A DNA stretch of 64,000 bases from Bacteriovoracaceae bacterium UBA3083 (GTDB taxonomy: Bacteria > Bdellovibrionota > Bacteriovoracia > Bacteriovoracales > Bacteriovoracaceae): NCBI GenBank assembly GCA_002366565.1, contig DFBJ01000009.1, positions 682,195-746,194 of the forward strand, written 5' to 3'. The notes under the pieces were generated by a model that ran no database searches, was not told the DNA's origin, and saw only the letters and a program-made list of their open reading frames with translations. A program made the position numbers and the translations under genes. Within the stretch, counting starts at the first letter, position 1. Every line of letters begins with the position of its first letter. This document shows, one piece after another, positions 17,368 to 25,614 of this stretch.

Positions 17368-17382
17368 TGCAAGTTAGTTGCA
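17368..17382. promoter_or_regulatory. Candidate Zur/Fur operator, TGCAA-N5-TTGCA
   Basis: A perfect 5+5 inverted repeat (TGCAA, spacer GTTAG, TTGCA) lies 49 bases upstream of the CobW-type gene and about 95 upstream of the Fur-family gene. Its position between a metal regulator and a metal-chaperone operon makes it the natural operator candidate. The motif differs from the enterobacterial Zur box, so the match is positional, not by consensus. Confidence 0.5.
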
Positions 17383-17476
17383 ATTACTGAGGCGGCAATG
17401 TCTAAAATTTGAAAGATAGCCGATTGTTTAATATAGTTGTGATGCATTAAACAGATAGCAAAGAGTTTGATTTCTC

Positions 17477-17923
17477 ATGAATAAAATAGAAAAAATTAAA
17501 GAAGTTCTAAAAGAAGAAGGCCTGCGAATTACTCAGGGGAGATTGGCCGTAGCTGATCAGTTGATAAAGAAACCGAGTGCCTTTTTTTCAGCAGAAGAGA
17601 TCTTTTTAAATATACAGAAATCTAAGAAGTATGAATGTGATCAAGTTTCTGTTTATAGAACATTATCTAAGTTTGAAGAACTCGGTATAGTTAAAAGAAG
17701 TAGCTTTAAAGATGAGGCAACAAGATACAAATTGAGCGATGGTCAATTAAACCATGGTCATAATCACGAACATTACTTTAAGTGTATGAAGTGTAGTCTG
17801 ATTGAACCTTTCGAAGACTGCTTAGTGGATAAAAAAGAAAAAGAGCTAACTAAAAAGGGATATAAAAATTTAACTCATCATCTTGAGATCGTGGGAATAT
17901 GCCCTTCATGTTCAAAGAAATAA
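17477..17923 (+). CDS. Fur-family metalloregulator, probably Zur
   Basis: The 148-residue product has the Fur fold: an N-terminal winged helix with VSVYRTLSKFEELGIVKR as recognition region, a linker with DEATRYKL, HGHNHEHYFKCMKC providing His ligands and the first structural Cys pair, and CPSC near the C-terminus completing the four-Cys zinc site. The neighbouring CobW/MerC/SlyD cluster favours Zur over Fur or PerR. It would repress that cluster when zinc is sufficient. The Zur reading rests on context. Confidence 0.8.
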   Translation: MNKIEKIKEVLKEEGLRITQGRLAVADQLIKKPSAFFSAEEIFLNIQKSKKYECDQVSVYRTLSKFEELGIVKRSSFKDEATRYKLSDGQLNHGHNHEHYFKCMKCSLIEPFEDCLVDKKEKELTKKGYKNLTHHLEIVGICPSCSKK

Positions 17924-18040
17924 ACTCCAAAAATTAATTCAAATTTCTCTGTGTAAGATATTTTTATAATTTTTCTTATTGCAATCTTCTTGCATTAATG
18001 AAAGCATTAAATCAATCGACATTTTACACGGAGGTAAAAT

Positions 18041-18889
18041 ATGAAGAACCTTAGCTTCTTACTATTTCTTTTTTTCATTACGGCAAATACCTATGCTCAT
18101 ATAAAAATACCTCTAGAGAGTTTAAAGTCTGAGATTACTCCTCCTTTGAATATGTATAGTAAAGATTATAACTTTGAAGGAATTGTTAAATTATCAAACT
18201 GTAGTGGCGCAATAATAAAATTCAAGGGCCAATCTGTTGATTCAAATGCAGTTGTACTCACTAATGGACATTGTTTAAGAGGATCATTTTTAAAAAATAA
18301 TGAATTCATTCACAAAAAAAGAGTAAGCCGTAGCATGAAAGTTGCTGATGGTAATATGAAGTTTCATAAAGTGAAGGCGATAGAAATTATGTATGGAACG
18401 ATGACAGGAACAGATTCAGCGTTCTACAAATTAAGAGAAACATATAGAGACTTAGAAGCTTTAAGTATCATGCCATTTGAACTTTCTGATACACGACCAG
18501 AAGCTGGAACAGAGATTAACATTATCTCTGGATACTGGGAGAGGGGATATTCATGTGAAATTGATAAGTTTATTTTTCGCCTAAAAGAAGGTCCATGGTT
18601 ATTTAATGATTCAATTCGATTCACTGATACTGGGTGTAAGACAATTGGGGGGACAAGTGGTTCTCCAATTATTATGCATAACACACGTACAGTCATTGGT
18701 GTTAACAACACTGCAAATGAATCGGGAAGAAAGTGTACTGTTAATAACCCTTGTGAAATTGATGAAGAAGAGAAGGTTTCTGTTTTAAGAGGGATTTCTT
18801 ATGGGCAACAAACATATCAGTTCTATTCATGTTTAGACGCTGATTATAATATCGATTTAAATCGCGAAAGTTGTAACATTACAAAATAG
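18041..18889 (+). CDS. Exported trypsin-like serine protease
   Basis: A strong GGAGGT lies upstream of ATG 18041. The 282-residue precursor has a signal peptide ending at NTYA (residue 19). The triad is visible: His77 in LTNGHCLRG, Asp125 in GTDSAFYKL and Ser206 in GGTSGSPII. The canonical GDSGGP is thus GTSGSP, as in V8/glutamyl-type and other S1B-like proteases. Several Cys residues in the C-terminal part (SCEID, GCKTI, KCTVN, SCLDADY) probably form disulphides. The enzyme should act in the periplasm or outside the cell; in a predator a role in prey digestion is plausible. Tandem hairpin terminators follow. Confidence 0.87.
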   Translation: MKNLSFLLFLFFITANTYAHIKIPLESLKSEITPPLNMYSKDYNFEGIVKLSNCSGAIIKFKGQSVDSNAVVLTNGHCLRGSFLKNNEFIHKKRVSRSMKVADGNMKFHKVKAIEIMYGTMTGTDSAFYKLRETYRDLEALSIMPFELSDTRPEAGTEINIISGYWERGYSCEIDKFIFRLKEGPWLFNDSIRFTDTGCKTIGGTSGSPIIMHNTRTVIGVNNTANESGRKCTVNNPCEIDEEEKVSVLRGISYGQQTYQFYSCLDADYNIDLNRESCNITK

Positions 18890-18892
18890 AAC

Positions 18893-19225
18893 TCAGATTA
18901 ATATAGAAGATTTAGAGGGTTTCTCCTTATCCTCTTCTTTTTTGTTTGTACGTGAAGGAAGGAGGTATATGCTCCTTCCTTCCTTTTTTCCAAATGGAGA
19001 AGCGAGAGTTGTACAGTGAATAATTATCTCGTTTCTTAAAATAATTTCATCATTTAAAACTTTGTTCTGAATATCAAATGAATGAAAGAATATTCCTTTT
19101 TTGATTAGATCTTTCGTATTTTTTGCACTTCTACCAATAACGGTTGCATGGTTTCGCATTTCTTTTAATCGAATGGCCGTATGAGACTCGAGAAAGCCGC
19201 TGCCTCCTGTCATAAGTATTTTCAT
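18893..19225 (-). pseudogene. Truncated NAD-dependent epimerase/dehydratase (SDR) remnant
   Basis: From ATG 19225 the frame gives MKILMTGGSGFLESHTA, the Rossmann start of an extended SDR (usual form TGGTGFLGSH, here Gly changed to Glu), then FDIQNKVLND and IIHCTTLASPFG, typical of this family. SDR similarity ends at about residue 77. The remaining 30-odd residues are low-complexity (NKKEEDKEKPSK) and are encoded by the terminator hairpins of the opposite gene. Family members have about 300-340 residues with YxxxK; that part is missing. I therefore call it a remnant. Confidence 0.7.
18914..18990 (+). terminator. Strong terminator (probably two tandem hairpins)
   Basis: GAAGGAAGGAG (18954-18964) and CTCCTTCCTTC (18972-18982) form a perfect 11-bp stem with a seven-base loop, followed by CTTTTTT. 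A shorter hairpin (AGAGG ... CCTCT then TTCTTTTTT) precedes it at about 18914-18945. Both terminate the protease transcript and both lie inside the damaged SDR gene on the other strand. Confidence 0.8.
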
Positions 19226-19303
19226 TCTTCTGTTATATAGAGTTTTATTTTTCACGTATATTTAAAAAGAGATGTAGTTGATTGGCACTTCAAGAATTAG
19301 TTC

Positions 19304-20050
19304 TTAATTTTTTAACTGACCATATTTTTTAGAGATTTCTAAGTAGGCTTTTGTTTTTAACACTTTATTAAGCGCTTTTTGCCAAAGGGCTATCTCATCA
19401 TCAGGGATATCTTTAGTTGCTATTATATAGAGTGGAGAACTTGTTGCTTTTACGGATGTTTCTTCTAACGAGTCAATAGGTAGCTTTAGCAGTTTCATTT
19501 GATGAATATACCCATGAGGAGTTTCACTAATTGCCAAATCACAACGACCGCGAATTGCCTTTTGATAAATATTTTTAGCGCTCTTGCTTGTATCTAAATT
19601 CTTAAAACCCAACTTCTTAAGTTTGCTAAAAATAAGTCCACCACTTCGACTACAGATTGAACCAACCTTTTTAGCATCACTTATTGTATTAATCCTAAGA
19701 GGACTCCCTTTTCTTTTGTAAAAAGGGATACTTTGATAACCAAAAGGTCCAATCCACTTATAGAGATTCTCTCTTTCTGGTGTTCTGATAAAAGAGTAGG
19801 CCATAGATCTTTTCGATTTATCAAGAATTCGCCTAAGACGTATGCCTGGGAAAACTTGGATATCTTCTTTAACCTTAAGCTCTTTCATTACTAGGCGTAT
19901 TACCTCCGTAGAGTATCCTTTGATTTTATTATTTTCGATATAGTTATATGGAGGCCAACTCTCTGTAAGAAGCTTAATCGGAGTCTTTGAAAATGTTTTT
20001 GGCTGCAAAGCTAGTACGAATAGAAGAATAGCTGCTAGTCTTAAAATCAT
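19304..20050 (-). CDS. Periplasmic solute-binding protein, SBP_bac_3 family (orphan)
   Basis: The 248-residue product has a signal peptide (MILRLAAILLFVLALQP) and the amino-acid-binding-protein fold: LLTESWPPYNYIENNKIKGYSTEV, the strand MAYSFIRTPERE, and a C-terminal QKALNKVLKTKAYLEISKKYG helix. No permease or ATPase gene is adjacent, so it may be a stand-alone sensor/receptor like the many orphan SBP3 proteins in predators and marine bacteria. Ligand unknown. Confidence 0.8.
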   Translation of the reverse strand: MILRLAAILLFVLALQPKTFSKTPIKLLTESWPPYNYIENNKIKGYSTEVIRLVMKELKVKEDIQVFPGIRLRRILDKSKRSMAYSFIRTPERENLYKWIGPFGYQSIPFYKRKGSPLRINTISDAKKVGSICSRSGGLIFSKLKKLGFKNLDTSKSAKNIYQKAIRGRCDLAISETPHGYIHQMKLLKLPIDSLEETSVKATSSPLYIIATKDIPDDEIALWQKALNKVLKTKAYLEISKKYGQLKN

Positions 20051-20119
20051 GTTGTAATTATATATTAAATAAAAAAAAGAGGGAAGAGGACCACTTACTG
20101 TAACTAGTTGTAATATAGT

Positions 20120-20635
20120 CTAAAAATCATAAATCCACCTTAAAATATCGTGATGTGTGACAATTCCTACTAGCTTAGCATCTTTGTCAATCACCGGTAG
20201 GGCAGAGATGTGCTCATTTACCATTACCTTTGCTAAATCACTTATAGGAGTTTCTTCTCCACAACAGAGAACAGTTTTACTCATATATTTAGAAAGACTT
20301 GCGTTTCTCGTAACATCAAATTTTTCTAGCCATAGAACATCTCTATCACTTACAAGACCCTTGAGGATTCCTTTCTTTGTTATTGGGAGATGGTGGAGAT
20401 TCTTACTTCTAAATATCTTTAGTGCCTCGTCCGTAGGAGTATTTTGCTCAAGACTTTGAATATCTTTAGTCATTATCTCAATGGCAAAAGTGTTTGAGTC
20501 TCTAGGTAGTGTCTTTTTTACTTGAGGAGTTTTTCCAGGAATAAGAGTGTCATCAAGTCTACGACTAGTCGCTTGTGTTAAGTAGTCAAAAGTATGTTTC
20601 GTAACGTGACCATCAACAATAATATAAAATGGCAT
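20120..20635 (-). CDS. Two-CBS-domain protein
   Basis: The 171-residue product has an approximately 45-residue N-terminal extension, then a CBS pair: IMTKDIQSLEQNTPTDEA with LKGLVSDRDVLW, and MSKTVLCCGEETPISD with LVGIVTHHDILRWI. CBS pairs bind adenine nucleotides and usually regulate a partner. No catalytic domain is attached. The CC pair in VLCCGEE is unusual. It is monocistronic, and its partner cannot be named from this window. Confidence 0.82.
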   Translation of the reverse strand: MPFYIIVDGHVTKHTFDYLTQATSRRLDDTLIPGKTPQVKKTLPRDSNTFAIEIMTKDIQSLEQNTPTDEALKIFRSKNLHHLPITKKGILKGLVSDRDVLWLEKFDVTRNASLSKYMSKTVLCCGEETPISDLAKVMVNEHISALPVIDKDAKLVGIVTHHDILRWIYDF

Positions 20636-20763
20636 AAGGCCTCCTAGATTATATTTTACTTCTTTAATAGATTCTTTTGTATCAAATTCTTTGTTTTGCT
20701 GTTGCGTGTCTTTTTTGTTCTACTGCTGTTGAGAGAATCTATTTATTTGAACTAAGAAAGACA

Positions 20764-20792
20764 TTTACCTAGTCTGTAGAATTTTTTATAGT
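20764..20792 (+). promoter_or_regulatory. Candidate sigma-70-type promoter for lamB-malK
   Basis: TTTACC (20764-20769) and TATAGT (20787-20792) are separated by 17 bases and lie 36 bases before the maltoporin start. The -35 match is weak. Confidence 0.4.
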
Positions 20793-20827
20793 GAAGTTCT
20801 TTAAATCTATACTATACGAGTGTCTTA

Positions 20828-22093
20828 ATGTTTCTTAATTTATTATTTGTTATTTTCATTTCTATGTTCTCATTCAATGCGTTTAGTCTTTCTGGTGAAA
20901 ACTTTGAATTTCATGGCTACTTGCGTACTGGAGTTGGAACTAACTCTAAAGGTGGAGATCAAACTTGCTTTAATAATCCAGGCGCAGGCTCAAATGAGTT
21001 TCGTCTAGGTAATGAGTGCTCTACTTATGGTGAAATGACTTTCATAGGTCACCATCTAAAAGCTAAGAAAGCGAATGATTCCTTCTTTAAAACTACAGTT
21101 ACTCTTGGCTATAGTACAAATGGTGATACTAACTGGGAGAACCTAAACGGCGGGAATGGATTTCAACTACGTGAAGCTTTCATAGAAGGTGGAAATGTTG
21201 ACGATTCTCCACTGACTTACTGGGCCGGGAATAGATTTTACCGCGATAATGATGTTTATATGAATGACTTCTATTATTTTGCTGATGCTAGTGCAAATGG
21301 TGGAGGGCTAGGGAATATACCACTTGGTAAGTCTAAGCTTGCTTTAGCATTTTTAAAGCAAACTTCAAGTGATGATACAGACAATGGTAAAGTTTCACTT
21401 ACACTTCTAGATGCTAGATTAAATGACATTAAAATTACTGATAAAGTCTCTTTGAAGCTCTGGTTTGGTCATGCGTGGACAAGTGAAGGGATTGCTACTG
21501 CTGATGGCAAAAGTCTTGGAGATCAAAGTGGGCAAGTTGCTGGTGCTCTTTTTAGTCGAGGCCTTGACGGTGGGTTCAATCACTTCGCAATGATTTATGG
21601 ACGTGGTGTAATGGAAGATATCCATATCTCTTTTTCTCCTTTAGAGCAGGGAACAAATGATCACGAATATGAAAAAAATAAAAAACGTATCCGACTCGTA
21701 GATCATTTAACCTATAGGGTTTCTAAAAAGATTGGATTACATGCCTCTGCGACTTATGAGTTGAGAGATAATGGAGAAGAGACTAATAATAAAGAAGTTT
21801 GGTATAATGTTGGTGTTCAACCTGTTTACTTCTTCACTGAACATAAGCAAATAGCAGCAGTGCTTGGCTATTCAAGTGTAGATAAAGATGGAGTTGAAGA
21901 TAGAAGGCTCTTTAGGTTTACAATTGCTCCACAGATTGCTCTTAGCAACAACGTATGGGCGAGACCTGTGATAAGAGCATTTTATACTAAGACTTTTTGG
22001 AGTCGCTCAAATAGAGGGTCTATTGGATCATCAGCTTATAGCGGTGAGACATCAGGGTCTAACTTTGGAATTCAAGCAGAAGTATTTTACTAG
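20828..22093 (+). CDS. lamB: Maltoporin (LamB-type sugar-specific porin)
   Basis: The 421-residue precursor has a signal peptide (MFLNLLFVIFISMFSFNAFS) and maltoporin features: FHGYLRTGVG at the first strand, the Cys pair in QTCFNNPG/GNECSTYG as in enteric LamB loop 1, REAFIEGG, YWAGNRFYRDNDVYMNDFYY, and a terminal EVFY aromatic. It is an outer-membrane trimer that lets maltodextrins diffuse in. It is followed nine bases later by malK, and the convergent operon supplies the remaining transporter and enzymes. I am confident of the family from the YWAGNRFYRDND segment. Confidence 0.9.
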   Translation: MFLNLLFVIFISMFSFNAFSLSGENFEFHGYLRTGVGTNSKGGDQTCFNNPGAGSNEFRLGNECSTYGEMTFIGHHLKAKKANDSFFKTTVTLGYSTNGDTNWENLNGGNGFQLREAFIEGGNVDDSPLTYWAGNRFYRDNDVYMNDFYYFADASANGGGLGNIPLGKSKLALAFLKQTSSDDTDNGKVSLTLLDARLNDIKITDKVSLKLWFGHAWTSEGIATADGKSLGDQSGQVAGALFSRGLDGGFNHFAMIYGRGVMEDIHISFSPLEQGTNDHEYEKNKKRIRLVDHLTYRVSKKIGLHASATYELRDNGEETNNKEVWYNVGVQPVYFFTEHKQIAAVLGYSSVDKDGVEDRRLFRFTIAPQIALSNNVWARPVIRAFYTKTFWSRSNRGSIGSSAYSGETSGSNFGIQAEVFY

Positions 22094-22102
22094 GAAACAT
22101 CT

Positions 22103-23203
22103 ATGAAACATATAGAACTCAAAGAGATAAATAAGTGCTATGGAAAAACAGAAGTAATTCCTAATATCAATCTTGATATTAATGAAGATGAATTTGTTGT
22201 TCTTGTTGGTCCTTCTGGCTGTGGCAAGTCTACCTTGCTTAGGATGATTGCAGGCCTTGAAGATATCTCTGGAGGTTCACTTGTTATCGATGGTGCAGAC
22301 CATACAAAGTCTGAGCCTATAGAACGTGGTGTGGCCATGGTGTTTCAAGACTATGCTCTTTATCCACATATGACTGTTTTTGAAAATATGTCTTTTGGAC
22401 TAAAAATAGCGGGTCTTACTCCTGAGGAGATAGACCAGAGAATTGATGAAGCTGCAAAGATATTAGATTTAAAAGATTACCTTGAGCGTAAACCTGGAGC
22501 ACTGTCTGGTGGACAGAGACAGAGAGTTGCGATGGGAAGGGCAATTGTTAAGAACTCATCAATTTTTCTATATGATGAGCCACTTTCAAATCTAGATGCA
22601 AAACTTAGATCAAAAATGAGAAGTGAAATAAAACATTTCCATAAGAATAATAAAGCTACGGCCGTTTATGTTACTCATGACCAATTAGAAGCGATGACTC
22701 TCGCCGATAAACTAGTAATCTTAAATAAAGGTAATATTGAGCAAGTTGGATCTCCAATGGAAGTCTATGAGACTCCTAGAACACTCTTTGTCGCAGACTT
22801 TATTGGTAATCCTGGAATGAACTTCTTTAATGTTAAAATTGAAGAAAAATCAGAGAAGTTCTATGTTACTGATTTAGGAAACGGGTTTCATTTTCCACTT
22901 CCTGTATCTAAGTGGGAGAACCTTAAAGATGGTGATGAGCTTGTCATGGGGATAAGGCCTAGTGATATCTTTATTTCTGAAGCAAAAGGTCAGGAAGAGT
23001 GGCGCTCTGAAGGTTGTGTTGAGTTTATCGAACTTCTTGGAAAGAATGCCTACATAAACTTTAAGGTTGGGAATACTCAATGTATTGGTGATATTGCAGG
23101 CTTTTGTATGCCAGAAATTGATACTACAGTTCCTCTGACATTTAACTTAAATTATATTCACTTCTTCAATAAGGAGTCAGGAAAGAATGTTCTCTTTCCT
23201 TAA
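22103..23203 (+). CDS. malK: Maltodextrin ABC transporter ATPase (MalK/UgpC/MsmX type)
   Basis: The 366-residue product has Walker A GPSGCGKST (about residues 36-44), Q-loop AMVFQDYALYPHM, ABC signature LSGGQRQRVAMGRA, Walker B IFLYDEPLSNLDAKLR and H-loop VYVTHDQ, then TOBE domains (MGIRPSDIFI) of the MalK/UgpC subgroup. It energises the MalEFG importer from the cytoplasmic side. The SD (AGGA) overlaps the lamB stop. Its 3' end overlaps the stop of malG on the opposite strand by four bases, so the ATPase is expressed from a different transcript than its permeases. Confidence 0.92.
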   Translation: MKHIELKEINKCYGKTEVIPNINLDINEDEFVVLVGPSGCGKSTLLRMIAGLEDISGGSLVIDGADHTKSEPIERGVAMVFQDYALYPHMTVFENMSFGLKIAGLTPEEIDQRIDEAAKILDLKDYLERKPGALSGGQRQRVAMGRAIVKNSSIFLYDEPLSNLDAKLRSKMRSEIKHFHKNNKATAVYVTHDQLEAMTLADKLVILNKGNIEQVGSPMEVYETPRTLFVADFIGNPGMNFFNVKIEEKSEKFYVTDLGNGFHFPLPVSKWENLKDGDELVMGIRPSDIFISEAKGQEEWRSEGCVEFIELLGKNAYINFKVGNTQCIGDIAGFCMPEIDTTVPLTFNLNYIHFFNKESGKNVLFP

Positions 23204-24099
23204 CCTTTAGAAGCACCAGCTGAAAGACCTGAGATAATATACTTATGTATACTGAAGAAGATTACTGATATTGGTAATGCTCCAAGTATACAGGCCGCAG
23301 CAAACTGTCCCCATCTACTTGAGAAACTTTCAGAGATAAATATTTGAATCCCCACTGCAAAAGTAAAGTTGTCCTGACTCTTTAATAATATTGAAGGTAG
23401 GATGAAATCAGAGAAAGTATTTATAAATGTTAAGAGTCCAACTACTGCAAGAATCGGAGTACTCAGTGGTAATATGATTTTATAGAATGTTTGAAATCTA
23501 GAACAACCATCTAATCTTGCAGACTCTTCAATAGATTTTGGGATTGAGTCAAAGTAGCCCTTTATTAACCATATATTGAATGGAGTACCACCAAGGTAGA
23601 CTAGAATAAGTCCTCCATGAGAATCTGTTCCAAGACCTGGTACAATTTTTCCAAGGAAGTCTAACATCAAATAAAATGCAACCATTGCCATGATATTTGG
23701 AAACATCTGAATAATCATCAGAGCAAGGATAGATGTATTTCTTCCTTTAAACTTAAATCGTGATAATGCATAGGCGGAAGTCGTAGATAGAGCGAGCATA
23801 AGAATACTCGTTATCATTGAAATCTTTATACTATTAAAAAACCACTTTAGAATAGGAAAGCTCGATTTCACGACTTGTCCTGTATGTGTATCAGTGTAAG
23901 GAATACCAAGTATATAATACCAGTGGTTTAAAGTAAGACTGTCTGGAATCATCTTAGATCCAATACTTCCTGTAGGGTTTACAGAAATAGAGACTATGTA
24001 CATTACTGGAAGTAGCACAATAAATATAAGAGAAATAATTGCCAAATTCTTAGCAAGGCGTTTCATCATATATTTTTGATTTTCAAATGAATCGCTCAT
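23200..24099 (-). CDS. malG: Maltodextrin ABC transporter permease MalG
   Basis: The 299-residue product has six hydrophobic segments and the binding-protein-dependent permease EAA loop (SIEESARLDGCSRFQTFYKIILPLS), which docks to MalK. The C-terminal SAGASKG matches the conserved AG...KG tail of MalG that reaches into the MalK dimer. The start overlaps the malF stop (ATGA). It is the last gene of the leftward operon. Confidence 0.9.
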   Translation of the reverse strand: MSDSFENQKYMMKRLAKNLAIISLIFIVLLPVMYIVSISVNPTGSIGSKMIPDSLTLNHWYYILGIPYTDTHTGQVVKSSFPILKWFFNSIKISMITSILMLALSTTSAYALSRFKFKGRNTSILALMIIQMFPNIMAMVAFYLMLDFLGKIVPGLGTDSHGGLILVYLGGTPFNIWLIKGYFDSIPKSIEESARLDGCSRFQTFYKIILPLSTPILAVVGLLTFINTFSDFILPSILLKSQDNFTFAVGIQIFISESFSSRWGQFAAACILGALPISVIFFSIHKYIISGLSAGASKG

Positions 24100-25610
24100 G
24101 CTTCTTCCTTAGTCATATTACTTAGACGAAAGTTTATTAGTGTCAGAATACTTATGATTAAAAAGATAAATAAACTAATTGTACTCGCTAGTCCAAAGTC
24201 CTGCCCACCAGCACCTTCAAAAGCAAGTCGGTATGTATATGATATGAGAATATCTGTTTCTCCTACTGGTGTAACCGCTCCAGGAATAGGAGGTCCTCCA
24301 CCTGTTAAAAGGTAGATTCCCACAAAATTATTTAAATTAAATGCAAAACTTCCAATTAATAGCGGAGCAATAGAAGACATAATAAGTGGGAGAGTGATAC
24401 TTTTAAAAGTTCTCCATACACCGGCACCATCAAGTTTCGCCGCATCGTAAACAGAGGCAGGAATAGATTGTAAGATTCCTGTAATGAGAAGAAACATATA
24501 AGGAAAGCCAAGCCAAAGGTTTACTAATAGGGCGGAGACTTTGGCCATAATAGGGTCACCTAACCACGAAACTTTTTCAAATCCCATACTAGAGATGAAT
24601 TCATTTATAATTCCAAAGTCTTTATTAAGCATTCCTTTGAATATTAATACAGATATAAAGAATGGAATTGAGTAAGGAATAATAAGTAGAGATCTATAAA
24701 CTGGTTTTAACTTTAGATTTTTGTCATTTAGAAATATTGCTAAAAACATTCCGGCACTAAAACTTAAAAATACTGAACTCACTCCCCATATGAGTGTCCA
24801 AAGACAAACTTTTAAAAAGGAAGATTTAATAGTTTCATTCTTAAATATTGAATAGAAGTTTTTTAGCCCTACATTTACATAGTAGCCTGGAGCCAGCTTT
24901 GTCTTTCCATCTGAGGAAGTGAAGTATCCAGTCTCAGAGTTTGGAGTGAAGACCTGACTTGTTTTAGTATTTATCAGTTCACCTTTTGAGTTTGTGACAA
25001 ATGTAGGATTAAGTTGAGCGAGCTTAGAGACTCTATAATAACTAAGCTTAATATCATCTCTTGTTAAGAAAGAAATATTTCTAAGCTTTTCTCTAATCGA
25101 AAAGATCTCTTTAGTTGAGAGTTCTTTAAAGTCATTTTCATTTAAGTCTTTGGAAGAAACAAGATTAACCTCAGTGTCATTATCAATGTTAAATAATGAG
25201 AGTCCATCAAGGGTAGGTGTAGAGATAAGGTAATTATCCACTCCTTTATAAAGCTTAAAGGTAACAACTTTTGAATCATCAACAAGATGTCTTTCTTCAA
25301 GCATTAACGATTTTACCTGATTCTCTGAAAGAAAGTGCCCTGTACTAAGATTAGTAAAACTCACATATAAACTAAAGAATATAGGAATTACCATAAAGAT
25401 AAGAAAAGTTAATAGCCCCGGGTACATAAACTTAAAGTGAACGGTATCTTTTCTAAAAAAGATAAATCCTGTCGCTATTGTAATAAACCCAGCTACATAA
25501 ATCATTAATTGATAACCTAGGTCCAGGTTATAAGTTTGGAAATATGTTGTTAAGGCCCCGAATACAATGAGTAGAGAGACTAAAAATAGATGCACAGGTT
25601 TATTCATCAT
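24096..25610 (-). CDS. malF: Maltodextrin ABC transporter permease MalF
   Basis: The 504-residue product is close in size to enteric MalF (514 aa). Three hydrophobic segments in the first 105 residues are followed by a roughly 170-residue periplasmic loop corresponding to the P2 domain that contacts MalE, then GLKNFYSIF and the conserved core with the EAA loop (ASVYDAAKLDGAGVWRTFKSITLP). The loop diverges in sequence. Two adjacent ATG codons (25610, 25607) are possible starts. It lies four bases after malQ. Confidence 0.9.
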   Translation of the reverse strand: MMNKPVHLFLVSLLIVFGALTTYFQTYNLDLGYQLMIYVAGFITIATGFIFFRKDTVHFKFMYPGLLTFLIFMVIPIFFSLYVSFTNLSTGHFLSENQVKSLMLEERHLVDDSKVVTFKLYKGVDNYLISTPTLDGLSLFNIDNDTEVNLVSSKDLNENDFKELSTKEIFSIREKLRNISFLTRDDIKLSYYRVSKLAQLNPTFVTNSKGELINTKTSQVFTPNSETGYFTSSDGKTKLAPGYYVNVGLKNFYSIFKNETIKSSFLKVCLWTLIWGVSSVFLSFSAGMFLAIFLNDKNLKLKPVYRSLLIIPYSIPFFISVLIFKGMLNKDFGIINEFISSMGFEKVSWLGDPIMAKVSALLVNLWLGFPYMFLLITGILQSIPASVYDAAKLDGAGVWRTFKSITLPLIMSSIAPLLIGSFAFNLNNFVGIYLLTGGGPPIPGAVTPVGETDILISYTYRLAFEGAGGQDFGLASTISLFIFLIISILTLINFRLSNMTKEEA

Positions 25611-25614
25611 CTTC

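Noticed and set aside
20157..20459. A 100-residue plus-strand frame
   Set aside because: Antisense to the two-CBS protein, whose motifs are clear.
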